Assembly (NCBI GenBank): GCA_025024175.1
Contig: QCXZ01000001.1
Span: 14,136,001-14,200,000 of the forward strand
Reading direction: 5' to 3'
Length of the DNA stretch: 64,000 nucleotides
DNA from: Rhyzopertha dominica
Lineage: Eukaryota > Arthropoda > Insecta > Coleoptera > Bostrichidae
Numbering within the stretch: the first letter of the stretch is position 1; the number at the start of each line of letters is the position of its first letter. Below are positions 35,434 to 49,100 of the stretch, piece after piece. The notes under the pieces were generated by a model, which saw only the letters and a program-made list of their open reading frames with translations, searched no databases and was not told the origin of the DNA. The position numbers and the translations under genes are program-made.

Positions 35434-35745
35434 GTTTCAGTAATGGTGTATTGCTTGATAAAAAAGGCTTAGCACATATATGATAATATTTTGAATATGT
35501 TGAAATAAAATAGTATAGAAGCCAAGAATAAAAATACCAATTTTATTTCCCAACTCGCTATTTTTATAAGCTTTTCAATTTATGAACTCTATTATGTAGG
35601 TCAAGTGTCCATGATAAATTAACATAGATGTTAAAATGTTTGGAACCTATAACATAAATTAGGAACTATAATTTCATACTGAATATCTACACCTTGTCAA
35701 TTTAAGTAGTTAAAAAGAATGATTTTTAAATAAAATACATGACAC

Positions 35746-35753
35746 TATTTACA
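35746..35753 (-). promoter_or_regulatory. Pumilio response element
   Basis: Minus-strand TGTAAATA, 30 bp from the site at 35784-35791. Confidence 0.45.
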
Positions 35754-35783
35754 GATGTATCACAAAATACAAACTCATGATTC

Positions 35784-35791
35784 TATATACA
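35784..35791 (-). promoter_or_regulatory. Pumilio response element
   Basis: Minus-strand TGTATATA. Closely paired with the site at 35746-35753, which could allow two Pumilio molecules to bind side by side. Confidence 0.45.
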
Positions 35792-36429
35792 AAATGTCCA
35801 CCGAACTTAATCGTGCTGTAAGTAGGAATAGCATGTGGGGCAGTTCGATCAAATACAGTGTGTATCAGTACTTAAGTTACTTTGTGAAAAACATCGTAAT
35901 TTGTGGAAAACTGTACAATTATTACAGAAACACTTTACATGTTTGAACTTCTACCTGCTTAAGGAGACGTGCTTTCAAATTCTACCTTTTTTAGTATTTA
36001 AGTAACTACAATATTTTTAAGCTACGTTGTAAAATTACTAATGTTTATTTAATCCTTGCAAATGGAAAAACTGCCTATTCCCTGACCTTTTCCCATAATA
36101 AGACAAACTAAATACTGTAAAAGAGCAACAAACTCTAATCATTAGGAAAAGGTGGAAATGCGCACATCAATAATTTACACAAAGTTCTTAGACCTAGTTA
36201 AATGCCATGTATGTGTATTTTAAATGCAGTCAAAGGTGCTTGTCTGAGAAATATTCGTACAAGTTTTAGCAAGACATAAATGAACGGCAAGTGGTATTTA
36301 GACAGCAGTGCAGTACTATTTTGATTCCGATGAATTTGAATGATGTTCAGAGCTATTTCCTGAGGACCGTATCACATTATTAAAATGTACTGTCAGAATG
36401 GGGACACTTATCGATGAATGTAATTTCAA

Positions 36430-36437
36430 TATTTACA
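36430..36437 (-). promoter_or_regulatory. Pumilio response element
   Basis: Minus-strand TGTAAATA, the site nearest the stop codon (about 470 nt after it). Confidence 0.45.
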
Positions 36438-36908
36438 AAATTCTTCTTTTTTTGCGTGTATTACCTTTTAGGAATAGCAATGAGATTCGGACATAAAACC
36501 AACATATGCAAAGTTTGTTTGTCTTTTGTTTTATGGCTCACGACAACGAATCACCCAATACTAAAAAAAAAGAATCCTAATTATATCAACTAACATGATG
36601 AAACTTAAAAACTGAAAGCTGTATGGTCTGCATATAAAACAAAAGCCAAGCAAGAACACTTAAACAACGGTGATTAATGCAATACATAAATTACAACTAT
36701 AATACAGACATTTTATGTATACACGAAGGCTAATCTAATCTAAATCTAAAAAGTCATTAAAAGAAAATACGAATTTCAGAGAAAAAAAAAGAAAAAATAC
36801 TGGAACCTGTGTGTCTAAAACAAAAATATGTACTCCTTCGAATTAACACACAAGATTGGTCATTAAATAAGAATATGATTTTTTTAAAAGGTTTATTTTG
36901 TTGTGAAA

Positions 36909-37161
36909 TTATAGCACTCCATTAGTTGGAGGACCGATAGGTCCCAACTCCCCTCCGATGGAGCTCATTGAACCTGGAGCTTTCATGAAGAATTTCTCCA
37001 GCTTAGCAATAATGTGTTTACCGTAAGTGTATTTGCGCAAGGAATTCAAGTGAGGTCGTATCTTGTGCATCAGCACCTTACGCTGCGTTGGTTCGCTAAC
37101 ATCTATCATTTTTTGTACCACATAGTTAGCATACTGGTCTTTCATCATAACGTGAAGTGCA
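36909..37161 (-). CDS. pum: pumilio last coding exon (PUF repeat 8 and C-terminus)
   Basis: Acceptor ATTGTTGCAG/T; the first base completes Asn from the preceding exon. Encodes [18 protein letters not shown] (repeat 8, N/Y/Q reading U1), then [17 protein letters not shown] and a short Gly/Pro tail. Confidence 0.95.
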
Positions 37162-40100
37162 CTGCAACAATAAAATATATATTAACTTTAATATTTTCGT
37201 TTTACACAAATAAAAAAACCTGTACTAGAAATAACAAAATAACAAAAAAGATGCAGCTACAAATATCTGAACAAGTCATCTTACACAAATTACAGGGTGA
37301 GTCATTAATTATGATATGTAGCTAAACAGGTTACGACTGGGTGTAAAAGACGACAAGTGACAACAAAACCAAAATATTACTTATTTGAACGTTGCTTCTT
37401 TTTATTTTGCATATGATACATTTGTAATATTTTACAGTTTTTGCCTGTATCTTGAAATACTATTCTGGCCAGCAAACATATTCATTTGTAAAGTTGTGTG
37501 ATCAACATGTTATCCAAAAAATTATTTTTTATTACGATTTTTAGTATCAATGTAAATGTAAGATAATAAATAAAAATATGCTGTATCAAAATATTATTAT
37601 AAGAAAAAAATCTATCTACAAATACAGGAATAACATTAATGTTCGACCAAAGTATCAAGTGTGAATGTTTCACATTTAGACTATTTTTAAGTGAATTCTC
37701 CACCTAAAAAAATTTTCAATTTGCAAACATTTTTAAAACTACGCATCAGGAAAATGTTGAGAAAAGCAAAATTGACAATACCACATTTACTGCAAAGGTT
37801 GCAGGTATATTTTTATGCACATTTCGATAACATGTAAATAATTGAAGTATTAAATTGATAAGAATAACAGACAGAATTGTTATACAATTACAAAAAAACA
37901 CACACTTTTCAACCTACAAAGAAGTATTATGGAAACCATTTCATATGAGACTAAATTTGCAGTTTGTCGAAAAGTGCATAATTTTTTTTTAATGAACTGC
38001 ACACTCATAAATTCTTAATGCCACAAATGATGTACAAAATAATATCCAAATATGAAAAAGACAACTACCAAGTGTTTATTAAAAGAAATGGGTTTTCAGA
38101 GTATGTAAATAAAAACAAGTATTTTTATTATTGAATAAATTCATACAATATAGCTTTAAAACTAGGAGTTGGGACATTTCTTTAAAGAAAAACAGAAAAT
38201 TTTTTGTAGCCAAAGGAAATTTTTCCGTGACATTAATGCAGCTACACAATACTGCCAAAAAATATTACCTTAAAGAAAGATGGGTAAATGTAGGTTTGAG
38301 TGGACACAACAATAAAAAAACCTCTTCTAGATAGTATTTGCACAGGCTTTGACAATTTCTCGAAGATCTTGATTAATAAAAGTCCAAACCTATATTTGTC
38401 CTAAATTCCTTGAATACAACACATTTTCTCGACCTGGCAACCTTGTAATCCACCTAATTGTAGGCAAAAGGAAGTGAAGAATGTTCTAACTAGTAAAGAA
38501 AGACTGACAGCATTTGCACTTGTAAGTATTCTGTGTTGATAAATACCTATCCACAAAACATATTTTTGAATTAGTTTGGACAGGGTAGCCTGTCTGATAA
38601 TCAAAAAAACAATACCTTGTAGAATCAATGTTAGATAAGGTGTAGGGCCAACAGTAAAAAAAGATGCAAGTTTGTATATTGCTTTGGCTGGGCAAGAAAA
38701 AAAGGAGCGATAGGAATAGAAAGCTAGACTCACTTTTATTGGGATGATTATTAAGAAGTTACTACAAGTAAAATATTCTGTCTATCCTATTAAACAATAT
38801 GTATAGATCAATTGATATGACAAAAATAATTCAAATCATTTTATATATATGGTGATACTTTGACAATTATTATTTTTTATACTTCTGAAATTTCTAAATA
38901 ATTTTGATGAGTTATAACAAAAAAGAATTTATTTTAAACAGACTACAGAGCTGCGTGTTTTAAAAATAATAATATATGATTAGCTGATGAGAATTTATTG
39001 TAGTATTACCAGCTGTCCTAGAGAAATTGTTTTACTTAAAAATTTGTCTGTGTTGTTATTGTTGTGTGAAGGTAGCATTTTGTTTAAGATCAAGTTGATG
39101 TTAAATTAAGTTTGATTCATTCCTAAACAATATTAAAAATCCATCTACAATTTTTATTTTAATTTTATTAAAAATATCTATAGGCATATCTTAGACATTA
39201 AACACCTTTTGTCTTAATTCCAGAACTCACATTTAGCCAGAATGGAACCAAATTTCTTTTCAATCAGAGTATTAGTAGTTTTATAGTACTCTAGTCATGA
39301 CTACAGCAAGTCTTTATCAATAACCTGCTAGTATGCGGATTAAAGTTTCATCAAGCATTAAATTAAAAATTATAAAAAAATTCTTTAAGTTACGGAAAAA
39401 TATTCTACAACAAATTATTGCGGTAATCCTTTATACAAACACATCTTACTTACTTGTCATTAAAACCGCAGACTTCTTCAATCAGCAGAGCCCGTTCTGC
39501 TCTTGTAGCATGTGTGACACACTTCTCAACAACGTTGCTGGCAAATTTATGTTGGCTCAACACCAAAACTTTTCCTCTCACACTATTTATTAGCTGTGAT
39601 TTGTCTTCGGGCTTTCCATGTTCTAAAAATAATAACAAAAATAAACACAATAATTCAAGTAAACTAAAAATTATGTTTTATGATTACAATTTACTCTGAA
39701 AAAAAAGAAAAAATACTTTTCTGCTATAATTATAGAGTATTAAAACAATATATAGTTATAGTGGTCCTAATTAACATAAGATATCTAAAATTTGTAAATA
39801 ACAATGTTTTACCACCATATTTTATCTATCGAATTATACCACCTTATGTACCAAGCTAAACTTCAAATTACAATAATTTTACTGCAAATCAAATAAATTT
39901 ATTCTATGGATATAGTGTTAACACTACCATAAAAGAAAAAACTATAAACCTCTAAATATTTCAGAGTCCGGTTATATTTTGAAAGTGATACAATACTTAT
40001 GGAAAGCCAATATGAAATACAGAAAATTTCAATTAATTGAAAAAATCAAGGCAAAACGACCCAAAGCATAATTCTAACTAATAAGTCTTAGAAAGAGCTT

Positions 40101-43100
40101 ACTTAAAAAAATTAAGTTATATAAGATGAAGATGTCTTTATTTTCGAGTTTAATAAAACAATGAAGACCTTTACTTTTATTTAGTTTGCAAGATATTCAT
40201 TTTTTTTAGAAATTTTTTGTTAAACTCAACACTAAAAAAGGAAAACTATATAATTTTGTATGGATGTTGAAATAAATAACCATGAAATTTCACAGTACAT
40301 TCACAGAGTAAGGAAATTGAAATCGAACCTTTTTTTAAAAACATTCATGGATGAACTATATTTTTATGAAACACTGTGTATGCAAATAAAATCATAAATT
40401 CCATTTATTTGCAAGCAGACTGCTCTTTCATATAAAAATTAAACAGTTTCAACTCACCCAGAACATGTTGAATAACATAATTTCCAAACTGATCCTGGAT
40501 TAGTTGGTCAGTATGTGCATGAAGTTCCGCCAAAATGGGTGCAGTCTGTTCTGGGGTGCAATGCTCAAGAATACGTTGTATCACCCGGCATCCATATGGG
40601 TGTGTTGACAATGTGTAGACTTGTCCGGCAAAGGATGAGATCACAAACTGTGAGAGAAAAGCAGAATGTCAAATTTAAGGAACCAGGACAATATAATAAA
40701 ATATATTCTACCTGGAGTGCATTGGGATCGACACATTCAATACACTTCTGCACGACGTGATTGCCATTCTGATCTTTAACGCATTTTAGCACATGACCAT
40801 CCAGTTCCCTAACAATTTCCTGCTGTTGTTCAGGAGGAATGGACTCTAATGCCTTCTGAATTACTCTGCATCCATACATCTGTAAAGCCAATGGTAGAAC
40901 ATGTCCACGGACTTTCTGTGCTAATGTCGTTTTCTGTTCGGGTGTGCCAAACTCAAAGAACTTTTGGATTACATAGTTGCCAAAAACGTCAGTCATCAAG
41001 CTATAAGCAGCAGACAGGATCTCATTGAATACCATCTGCTTTTCTGCTGCTGTGGCACGCTCAAGTTTCTGCTGGATAAATCTAGATCCATGCTGATCTT
41101 GAGAGAATTCTACTATGTGGTTTGCAAGATCTCTGCAAGAAAGGAATATAATTTAGCATGACATATTTATGGAAAATTAAATCATTTGCAGATAACTGAA
41201 ATTCAACAAGTGGAAAAAACAGGCATATTTATGTTTGTGAATAAATTAATTAATAAATTAAGTGAAATTTTATAACTCCCTCACAAAAACGTACTTGTTA
41301 AATAGATAAGAGACAGATATCCAGCTTGTGTAAAAATGATGTTAAAGCTCACAATTAAATGTGCACATTTGTTTCTTTTCTCAAATGTATGCAGAGGTAC
41401 AGCATAATATGCTGTATTGACTATAGTTTTTTTATATTTTAAAATATGTTGCCCGAGAGCTTTTTAATTTCCAAGATAGTGTTTGTCTGTTTTGCCTTCT
41501 TCACATTAACTTGCCTCCAAACTATGGATAACTCCACCAAGATAAACAATCTTTGTCATCTGTCATGCTACAAAAATGGAATTCTAGTAGATAGAGGTTC
41601 AAAATCTAACTGGTAGATGACATCCACTTTACAATCTTAGCATCTTATTGAAAAGTTGTTATCTGCTGGTGCACAATTTTTTCAATTGTGATCATAATTC
41701 TTGATGCTTATGCTATTGTTTACCTAATTACCAGAAACCTATCATCAATTCTAGTTCGTTTATCTAATTCAAATTACAGATATCACTAGCAGTACATGCT
41801 ATATTTATGCTGGAGTTAGCTCTTACTAACAAATGGTGTAGTTTCTCTGAAAGTTTCCTATTGATTTTATGTGAATACAGTTATTAAAATCTTGCACATT
41901 AACAGCCACATTTCTGTTTTTCCTTCACACCAGCTCTACCTTTTTGACAAACAGAAACCTATAAAGGTAAGTTTAGTATCCGTTCTGAAACTGGCAGGTA
42001 GATTAAGCAATGCTTTTTAGGATTTTAGCCTCCAGAAAATTTCTAATTTCGATTTACTTTTGCTTTAGCCCACGACCCAGACTGAACAACACCGAGCCTT
42101 CGATGTTTACCTACTCCTGTTGTTTTTCAAATAGGATAATGACAATCCTGCCAGTTTCTAGAATTGGTTTACTCAACCAAATGGTTAATCTTGTGTAATT
42201 AGGTCAAATTTAATCATATTTCTGAAGAAACTAGAGTCCCTTGTAATTTCTATAAGATCATGGGTCAATGAGTAATTTATTCATTCTCCTCATAGGTGAA
42301 AACAATCTATCTCGTGCTGGAATATCCGACACTTACCTACATGATAATTAATCAAATGACCCATATACTGAAAAAAAAAACTTGTATAATAGTTAAATAA
42401 TTATCATTTCTATGAAAAAAAAAAGACAGTTTTGCACGAGAAACACNATTTTGTTAGTATTAATATTAGTAATGATTCTCAAAANAAACTCAACATAAAT
42501 GCGATACTCACCTTAACTGCAAATTAGGAAATCTATTATTTCTGAAGTCTTCTAACAGTCTTGAGCGACCCTGGGGTCCTTTATCTAAGGTACTGGCGAC
42601 AGTTGTGAGGGATGAATTGATCTTAGTAAAGAGCGAGTTTGTAGAACCGAACATCGCATTCGCAGTCAGACCTGCTGCCACAGAGTTTCGGTATTTGGCC
42701 TCGGCACCAGGAGCTGCTGATAAGACACGTGAAGTAACCAGGCCACCCAGCTGAAGTGGTGCGGTGGGAGGTGGAGTTAAGCTGCCGGTCAATGGACTGG
42801 GACTGCTGCCGAGGCCATAGGATGCTGGCCATTTCGCTCTGTATTCCAAGGATGGGGAGAAGGCAGACGTATTCCTGTCAAACGAATCTCGTCTGCCAGT
42901 TGAAGTGGTGTTCAGACCCAAACCTATATGAACAATTTGGAATATTAAGATATCTTACAACATCACACTTTATTTTTTTTTAAAAGTGGGTAGGTTAATG
43001 GGAATCCAAAATAGATACATACAAATCTTTTATAAAGCCCTAGCATTTACTGCAGTAAACAGAAAAAATTTACAATTATGTTAGCTTCAAAATACTTTTA

Positions 43101-46100
43101 GTGGTTGCAAACATATACATAAAAAACAATTACCACAAATATTTACACATGATACCAAAAAATACTTATAATTAAATAATAAAGAAATGAGTGCAATAAT
43201 ACATCTTATTAAACGAGTGTTAAATACTATTTTGTACATTTTTTTGCATTAATTTCTGCAATTAAGGCCACTAAAAATTGCATTTTAACTTAGGTAATTT
43301 GATTGACACGTCAGATATGTGGTGATGTGACCAACACCAGTTTAATACAGTATGCCATTGTACTCTTCACTATTAGGCATTCCAACGAACTGTCAAAACA
43401 AAATTCAACACTACTGTTGTAGGCAACCATATGCTATACTGTTATTAGAGCAAACAGATTTATGATTAAAAAGTTGTGAAGTTCTTTTTGTCTTTTTTTA
43501 AAGATATCGTTAGTGTTTTTTTATACAAAAATGCCTGTTATGTGCCTTGTGGTTAGCTGTGGAAGTCGAAGTCATAGAGATGACAAAATTTTATTCAGTT
43601 CTTGCTGTTTTAAAACATAAATTTGTCACGGACAAAAATGAATTATCGAAAAAGCGTAGGGTCCTATGGATCACTGCAATTAAGAGAGACAATATGGCAC
43701 TATCAAAAAGTATTTGTCCACAGCAGCCACATTGGAGTCACATGGTTTGGAATGCCTAATTAAACTGTATTTAATTTAGTGAGTCCATTAGGTACTAATA
43801 CAACTACAACTAATAGTAATTTATGACAAAAGTGCTAAACAAAATGAAAGCACTTTTAGCACACACAATTTTTTCTACAAACACCATTAAAAATACAAGT
43901 CAACACATTTCTTAGGTTATTAAGTATTATAAAATATAATTTTGTAATCTGATTTTCCATGAAGAGTATAATTGCTTATTCGAGTTGCTGCCTAGTAAGT
44001 CAAAGCAACAGTATTACATAAAGTGCTACGAAAGTTTTGCAATATGCCGTTTTGGAAGCAACTGAATCAGTAAATGTCTAATAAAGTGTATAAAGTATTA
44101 ATAAAGAGGGGCTTACTTTGAAAGGGTCTAAATAAATAAAGTTACATTACAAAACATTCGTAACAACCTTTGTAGTTTTTGTACAATTGCTTCTTGAGTT
44201 GGTGTGATCAGAAAATCCTTAGTGGCAAGTTTAGTGATGAAGTGCTTATAGCATATTTGGAAGTAAAATCCAAAATATAGTTTGGAAAATTAGTCAAATT
44301 ATTCAACTATGAATATAAAAAATTAGGACATTAGCAAATATTACAAACTTGTTGCTTCTAAGAAAGGCAAGTGTAAGGGTATCGACCAAAAAAGTAGAAT
44401 ATATTGAGCAAGAAGAAATCGACAAGTTTCTGTCAAAAGCACAGGATGAAAGATATCTCATGCAGAAAGTTACCGCAATTTTTGATATATTCAGAACTCC
44501 CCATGAAAATCTGTTGAAACTTGACACGAATAATATTAAAAGGTTTTTGAACTTCACTAGTTGCGTACAAACCAGACACAAAAACAAATTTGCAATGAAA
44601 TTTCATTATTACTGTCACATTATATTTGAACTATCATAAAAAGTGCATAGCCCGCCTTCATCCAGTGAAAACCAATCATTTAAGAACTTTTATAAAATAG
44701 ATTAAGAATATATATGCTACAACTCAAGTAGTCGTAATCTAGTAAAATGACTGCTAATATTTCAGGATTTCTATATTTGCCTGATTTTCACCTTTATACT
44801 GGATATTGTTTCCGATGATCTTCAGAGAGTTTGTTGCTTGGTAGACTCTGTCCTAATATCACTATACTTAAGAGACATGGTGGATAGAAATCCAGTACAT
44901 TAACAGAGACTCATATAGAAGATTCATTATAAAACAAGAAGGGCAGATCCAATCTTGTGCAAAACTTTTGTATATACGTACAGGGTGGGGCAGTCAAACT
45001 GAACATTAAACAAAACTGGTATATCGGTGGTATATGTAGTGAGGGAAGTTGACAGTAAACATCATATTTGACACATTCGGAATTTAACAACAATGCAGTT
45101 GTTGGACTAGTGAACAGCGAGGTTTAGCTGTTACTACGTGAATTCAGCCTAAATTTTCATTCTGCCCCTCATACTCCTGCTCCAAGAAGGAAAGCCATTT
45201 CTATTTGAGCAGACAACTTACAAACCACAAGTCAAACAACAAGAAGAAGAGGTGGTAGTGTAAAAACTGTTCGGACACCTGAGAATGTGGAGGCTGCTCC
45301 AGAATAGCAATATGAAAAAGCCTTTGAAGATCTGTTAGGCTGTGCAGCTCTTGGACTTCCAACTCAAACAGTAAGAAGAATTTTATGTAATGACTTACAC
45401 TTAAAAAACACCCATCTAAAGTTCAAATAGTGCAAAATTTTAATCCTAGATATTATCTTATTTGTAGTGATTTTTGTGAGCATATGTTACAGCTGTTCCA
45501 AGACAACCACCTTGCTAGAATTATATTCAAAAAATGACTTTTTCCTGTTACAATACTAACTTCCATCTGCATTCTTAAACTTTGTTGCAATGACTAATAA
45601 ATCTTTCTGTATGTTTTTTAAATACTTATAAAAAAGTCGGTTTGACTGTCCAAACCTGTATTTGTCCCTACCCTAGTACAAATTTCACAGAAATGATTAC
45701 TACTACCAAAGAGATTTCCTACCGAATTACTCATTCAAACAGTAGTTTCCCCACCTAAATATTTAGATAAATAAATATTTCTTTGGTATAAAATTTATTA
45801 ATTTTATCTATTTTCACACTTGTGCTATAAGAAAATTACTTTTTCAAACGTCCAAGACTAAAGTGACATGTTAACTTTATTCTGATAGGGACTGAAGTGT
45901 CACTTTTGTCACTTCGGGATTAAATATCAAAGAAAACCCTAGAAGCATTTCATTACAAATAAACATGTCTAACAGATATTTTATTGCAAATAATTAATTA
46001 GAATGATAATTGACATTAATATTTAAATTAGGATAACTACAGTTTATCATATTAACTAGTCTTTCCTGGGTTAATGCAGCACACAAAGGTTCTTGTGCTT

Positions 46101-49100
46101 AACAGGTAAATCCTTTTCAAACTGAACTGATGTTTGTTCTTTTACCAATATCAAATTTCACACTTTTAGTCATGATTTGGCTGTATGGTCTGTGATGACA
46201 ATGGCAATGATAATGTTTTCAAAATTACAGCGGTTACTAAGAAAAATTAATATATCTGTGTTTATATTTACTTTTTGATACATTTTTACATGTTTCAGTG
46301 CAGGAAGTTCGAAAAAATTTGTATATGTGCCTTGCAACTGAAGCAGTAGTTTTAATTCCTCAGGTAAATTATTGTCTTCCCTATAGTTGGGTCATAAAAT
46401 TTACCTTCAGGATTAAAAACTACTTCAGTCCAGCAGAATATAATATGCTATTAACACCAAGGCCTTAAAATGACATTTTAGAAACTGACAGCATGTCTTA
46501 AAAATAATACTTTTGATATCATTTGTGGAAAAAAATCTTTTGAATTCCTATGCTGTCTTATTATGACCTACTTCCGCTACAATTGTATAGCTTATTTTAC
46601 AGATTATGTTAACACCTTTCTCATTAATATATGTCACACTAGTGTGTGCCATGAATTTATTTCACTGCTTCCAGGCATGCTCTAATTAATAAAACAATGA
46701 ATTATTTAAATACTAGAGTAAATTTAAATGATTTTATTCATAAACATCAACAATTTATTGGAAAAAAAAGACTGAGCCAGTAAGCAACCACAAATTATTC
46801 TCTAGGCCTTTTTGATATAAGTGTAACAATTTTTGGTATAAACTATTACCTAATCAGTTTGCAGTAATAAAATATTAGTTTGAAAGATTTTCATTGTTTA
46901 CAAGAAATATAGTTTTAGTGTTATAAATAAAACAGGATACACCTAAAGTAGGCAAAAGTGATTTCATACACTATTTACTGAAGTCATACTTTGTACACTT
47001 TAAACTCTAAACATTTTGTAAGGATACAGGTGATGATAAAAAGACTTCAAAATGTCTTAAATACCCCAGGTGAAGAATATTTTTTAAATTAATGTACATA
47101 ATGTACAAATATTGTGTGAATGTTAATGAAGTTACCTGTATGCAATGATGTAGTAGTTGCAGAAGAACCAATGTTTCCCAATGATGAGCTGCCGAATGGT
47201 GCAGATGGCGGTGCATGTAGTGTGGGAAACAGTCCCGAACCCACACCTTGAGCCACACCTAACACCCGGCGATGATTAGTAATTACACAAAGAGCAAACT
47301 GCACATTAAAGTGGCAAGTGACATTCACGGACAATTTAACTGATGCATTGACACTGACGATATTTACATTATTTTATATGTTACATAATATGTACATCAA
47401 ATTTATTTTTTATAAGTTTTATGAATCTTATTGAAACATGGCTTCTTTTGAAATCAAGGATTCTATACATTTGTTATAGTGACCACAACTTAGTAACTCA
47501 ATTGACATAAATTCTTTACTTAGGTCATAATAAAGATTACCAGTAGAAATATATTATATTACCCTTTTACAAATAACATTATATTTGTTCAGTTTTAATT
47601 GTTATCAATTAAAAAGATATTTCTTAGATGAACTAACAATAAATCATTTATAGTCTAATATATAATTTAGCACCATTCTAAAAAGCAAAAATTGATTTGA
47701 TATAAACTGAAATCTGATATGTAGTTAATGAGGTTTTTATAATTATGTAAGAAATTAATTTGTCACTTAACAAGAACGTCACATTTCATATTCTGCCTAC
47801 TGTTAACACACACAACAATTATTTATAATGAATGTTAAAAAGCATTACTCATACCTGCATGAGGAATTGCATTAAAAACATGCAGACATGATAATGTTTG
47901 TGCTATGTGAATCATATACAATGATAGAAAACTAGTGACAAAAGCATGTGTTTCTATCATAATTTTATATGCAACGCCATCACCAAACATGAAAAGCTTA
48001 GTCTGATTAAAATATTATGACTACACTTACCACTTAAGGTTCCTCCATTTACAGTGGTATTAACATTAGCACCATACAATCCCTGCGGTGTACTGGAATA
48101 CAACGAAGCACCAGCGGGAGTTTGACGACTTGCCTGTGGTTGTACAAGAACAGGTGCAGGACTAACCAGGCGCATTGGCGTGCCATTGCGCATCGCTGTG
48201 CCCTGCGCCATAAGAATGGGCGCATTCTGGTCATAGTATGGTACGATGTATCCACCAGGGACTTGAGGCTGGAAGTAAAATGGGTGTTGTTAAACTGACT
48301 GCTAAAATCAAGCCATATGTAACAGAAATGAATAGTATACATAGTGTTACAAATTCGATGCTCACCATTGGGATCTTAGAATCGGTAAAAAGATACAGGG
48401 CTGGTTGTACAAACACGGATCAATTTGATTACGGCGTTAACCTTGGATCAAACCATGCCAACCCCAACAAGAACGCTTAAAATTCGTGGTTACCATGGTT
48501 TGATCTGAGGTTAACACCACAATCAAATTGATCTGTGTTGTGCAACGGCCCCAACGAGTAAATTAAAAGGGGGATAGATAGAATACATTGATGCTGAACA
48601 ATTTCCCATTTCAAAGTTTGCTGTTTGTATTTTAAGACATTAGAAGAAAAACAGAATATGCGTTCAAATATTTCTTAATAGAAGTCTGAATAATGGCTAC
48701 ATAATAGAAAAATTAACAAAAAATATGTACCAGTATAATGAATTCTTAAATGCTCACTGCAGAATAAGAATCTGAATAATCAAACAATAACAGATTCATA
48801 TTGGTAGAAAAACAACAAAACCATTAATTATAACAATTAAAGTGTCACAAAACAGTTTTTTTTCAGTTTTTCATAATATGTAGAGTACTTTTCTTGTTTA
48901 AACACATTTCCAAACCAATTTAAGATTTTCGTTTGCTATTTCAGATTGTTAATCACTAATAAAATCTACTTTTTACAGTGAGGTGCATAAAAGTTGACTG
49001 ATTAAGTAGGGATGGATCTGAATGTGAGACCTTTAAATCACAACTGTGCATAGTTTTTTTTTTACAATATTTCAATTATGTTATTGATGTTGTTAAATAG

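Larger units (their letters stand above)
34336..36908 (-). other. Probable pumilio 3' UTR
   Basis: Follows the pumilio stop (36911-36909). Minus-strand AATAAA signals occur at about 36892, 36044, 35543 and as a cluster at about 34338-34360; the last would give a UTR of about 2.6 kb, as is usual for pumilio genes. It contains five exact Pumilio response elements and no recognisable transposon. Confidence 0.45.
41133..42511 (-). other. pumilio intron
   Basis: 1.4-kb GT-AG intron. Holds one member of a dispersed repeat (41523-41635) and a small inverted repeat (41983-42163). Confidence 0.85.
42924..47135 (-). other. pumilio intron rich in transposon remnants
   Basis: 4.2-kb GT-AG intron containing, on the opposite strand, a THAP-bearing TIR element, a Crypton-like recombinase pseudogene and a mariner-like remnant, plus a 91-nt hairpin. 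Confidence 0.85.

Noticed and set aside
37291..37320. TACAGGGTGAGTCA, a mariner-like left end
   Set aside because: No matching inverted end found within 2 kb.
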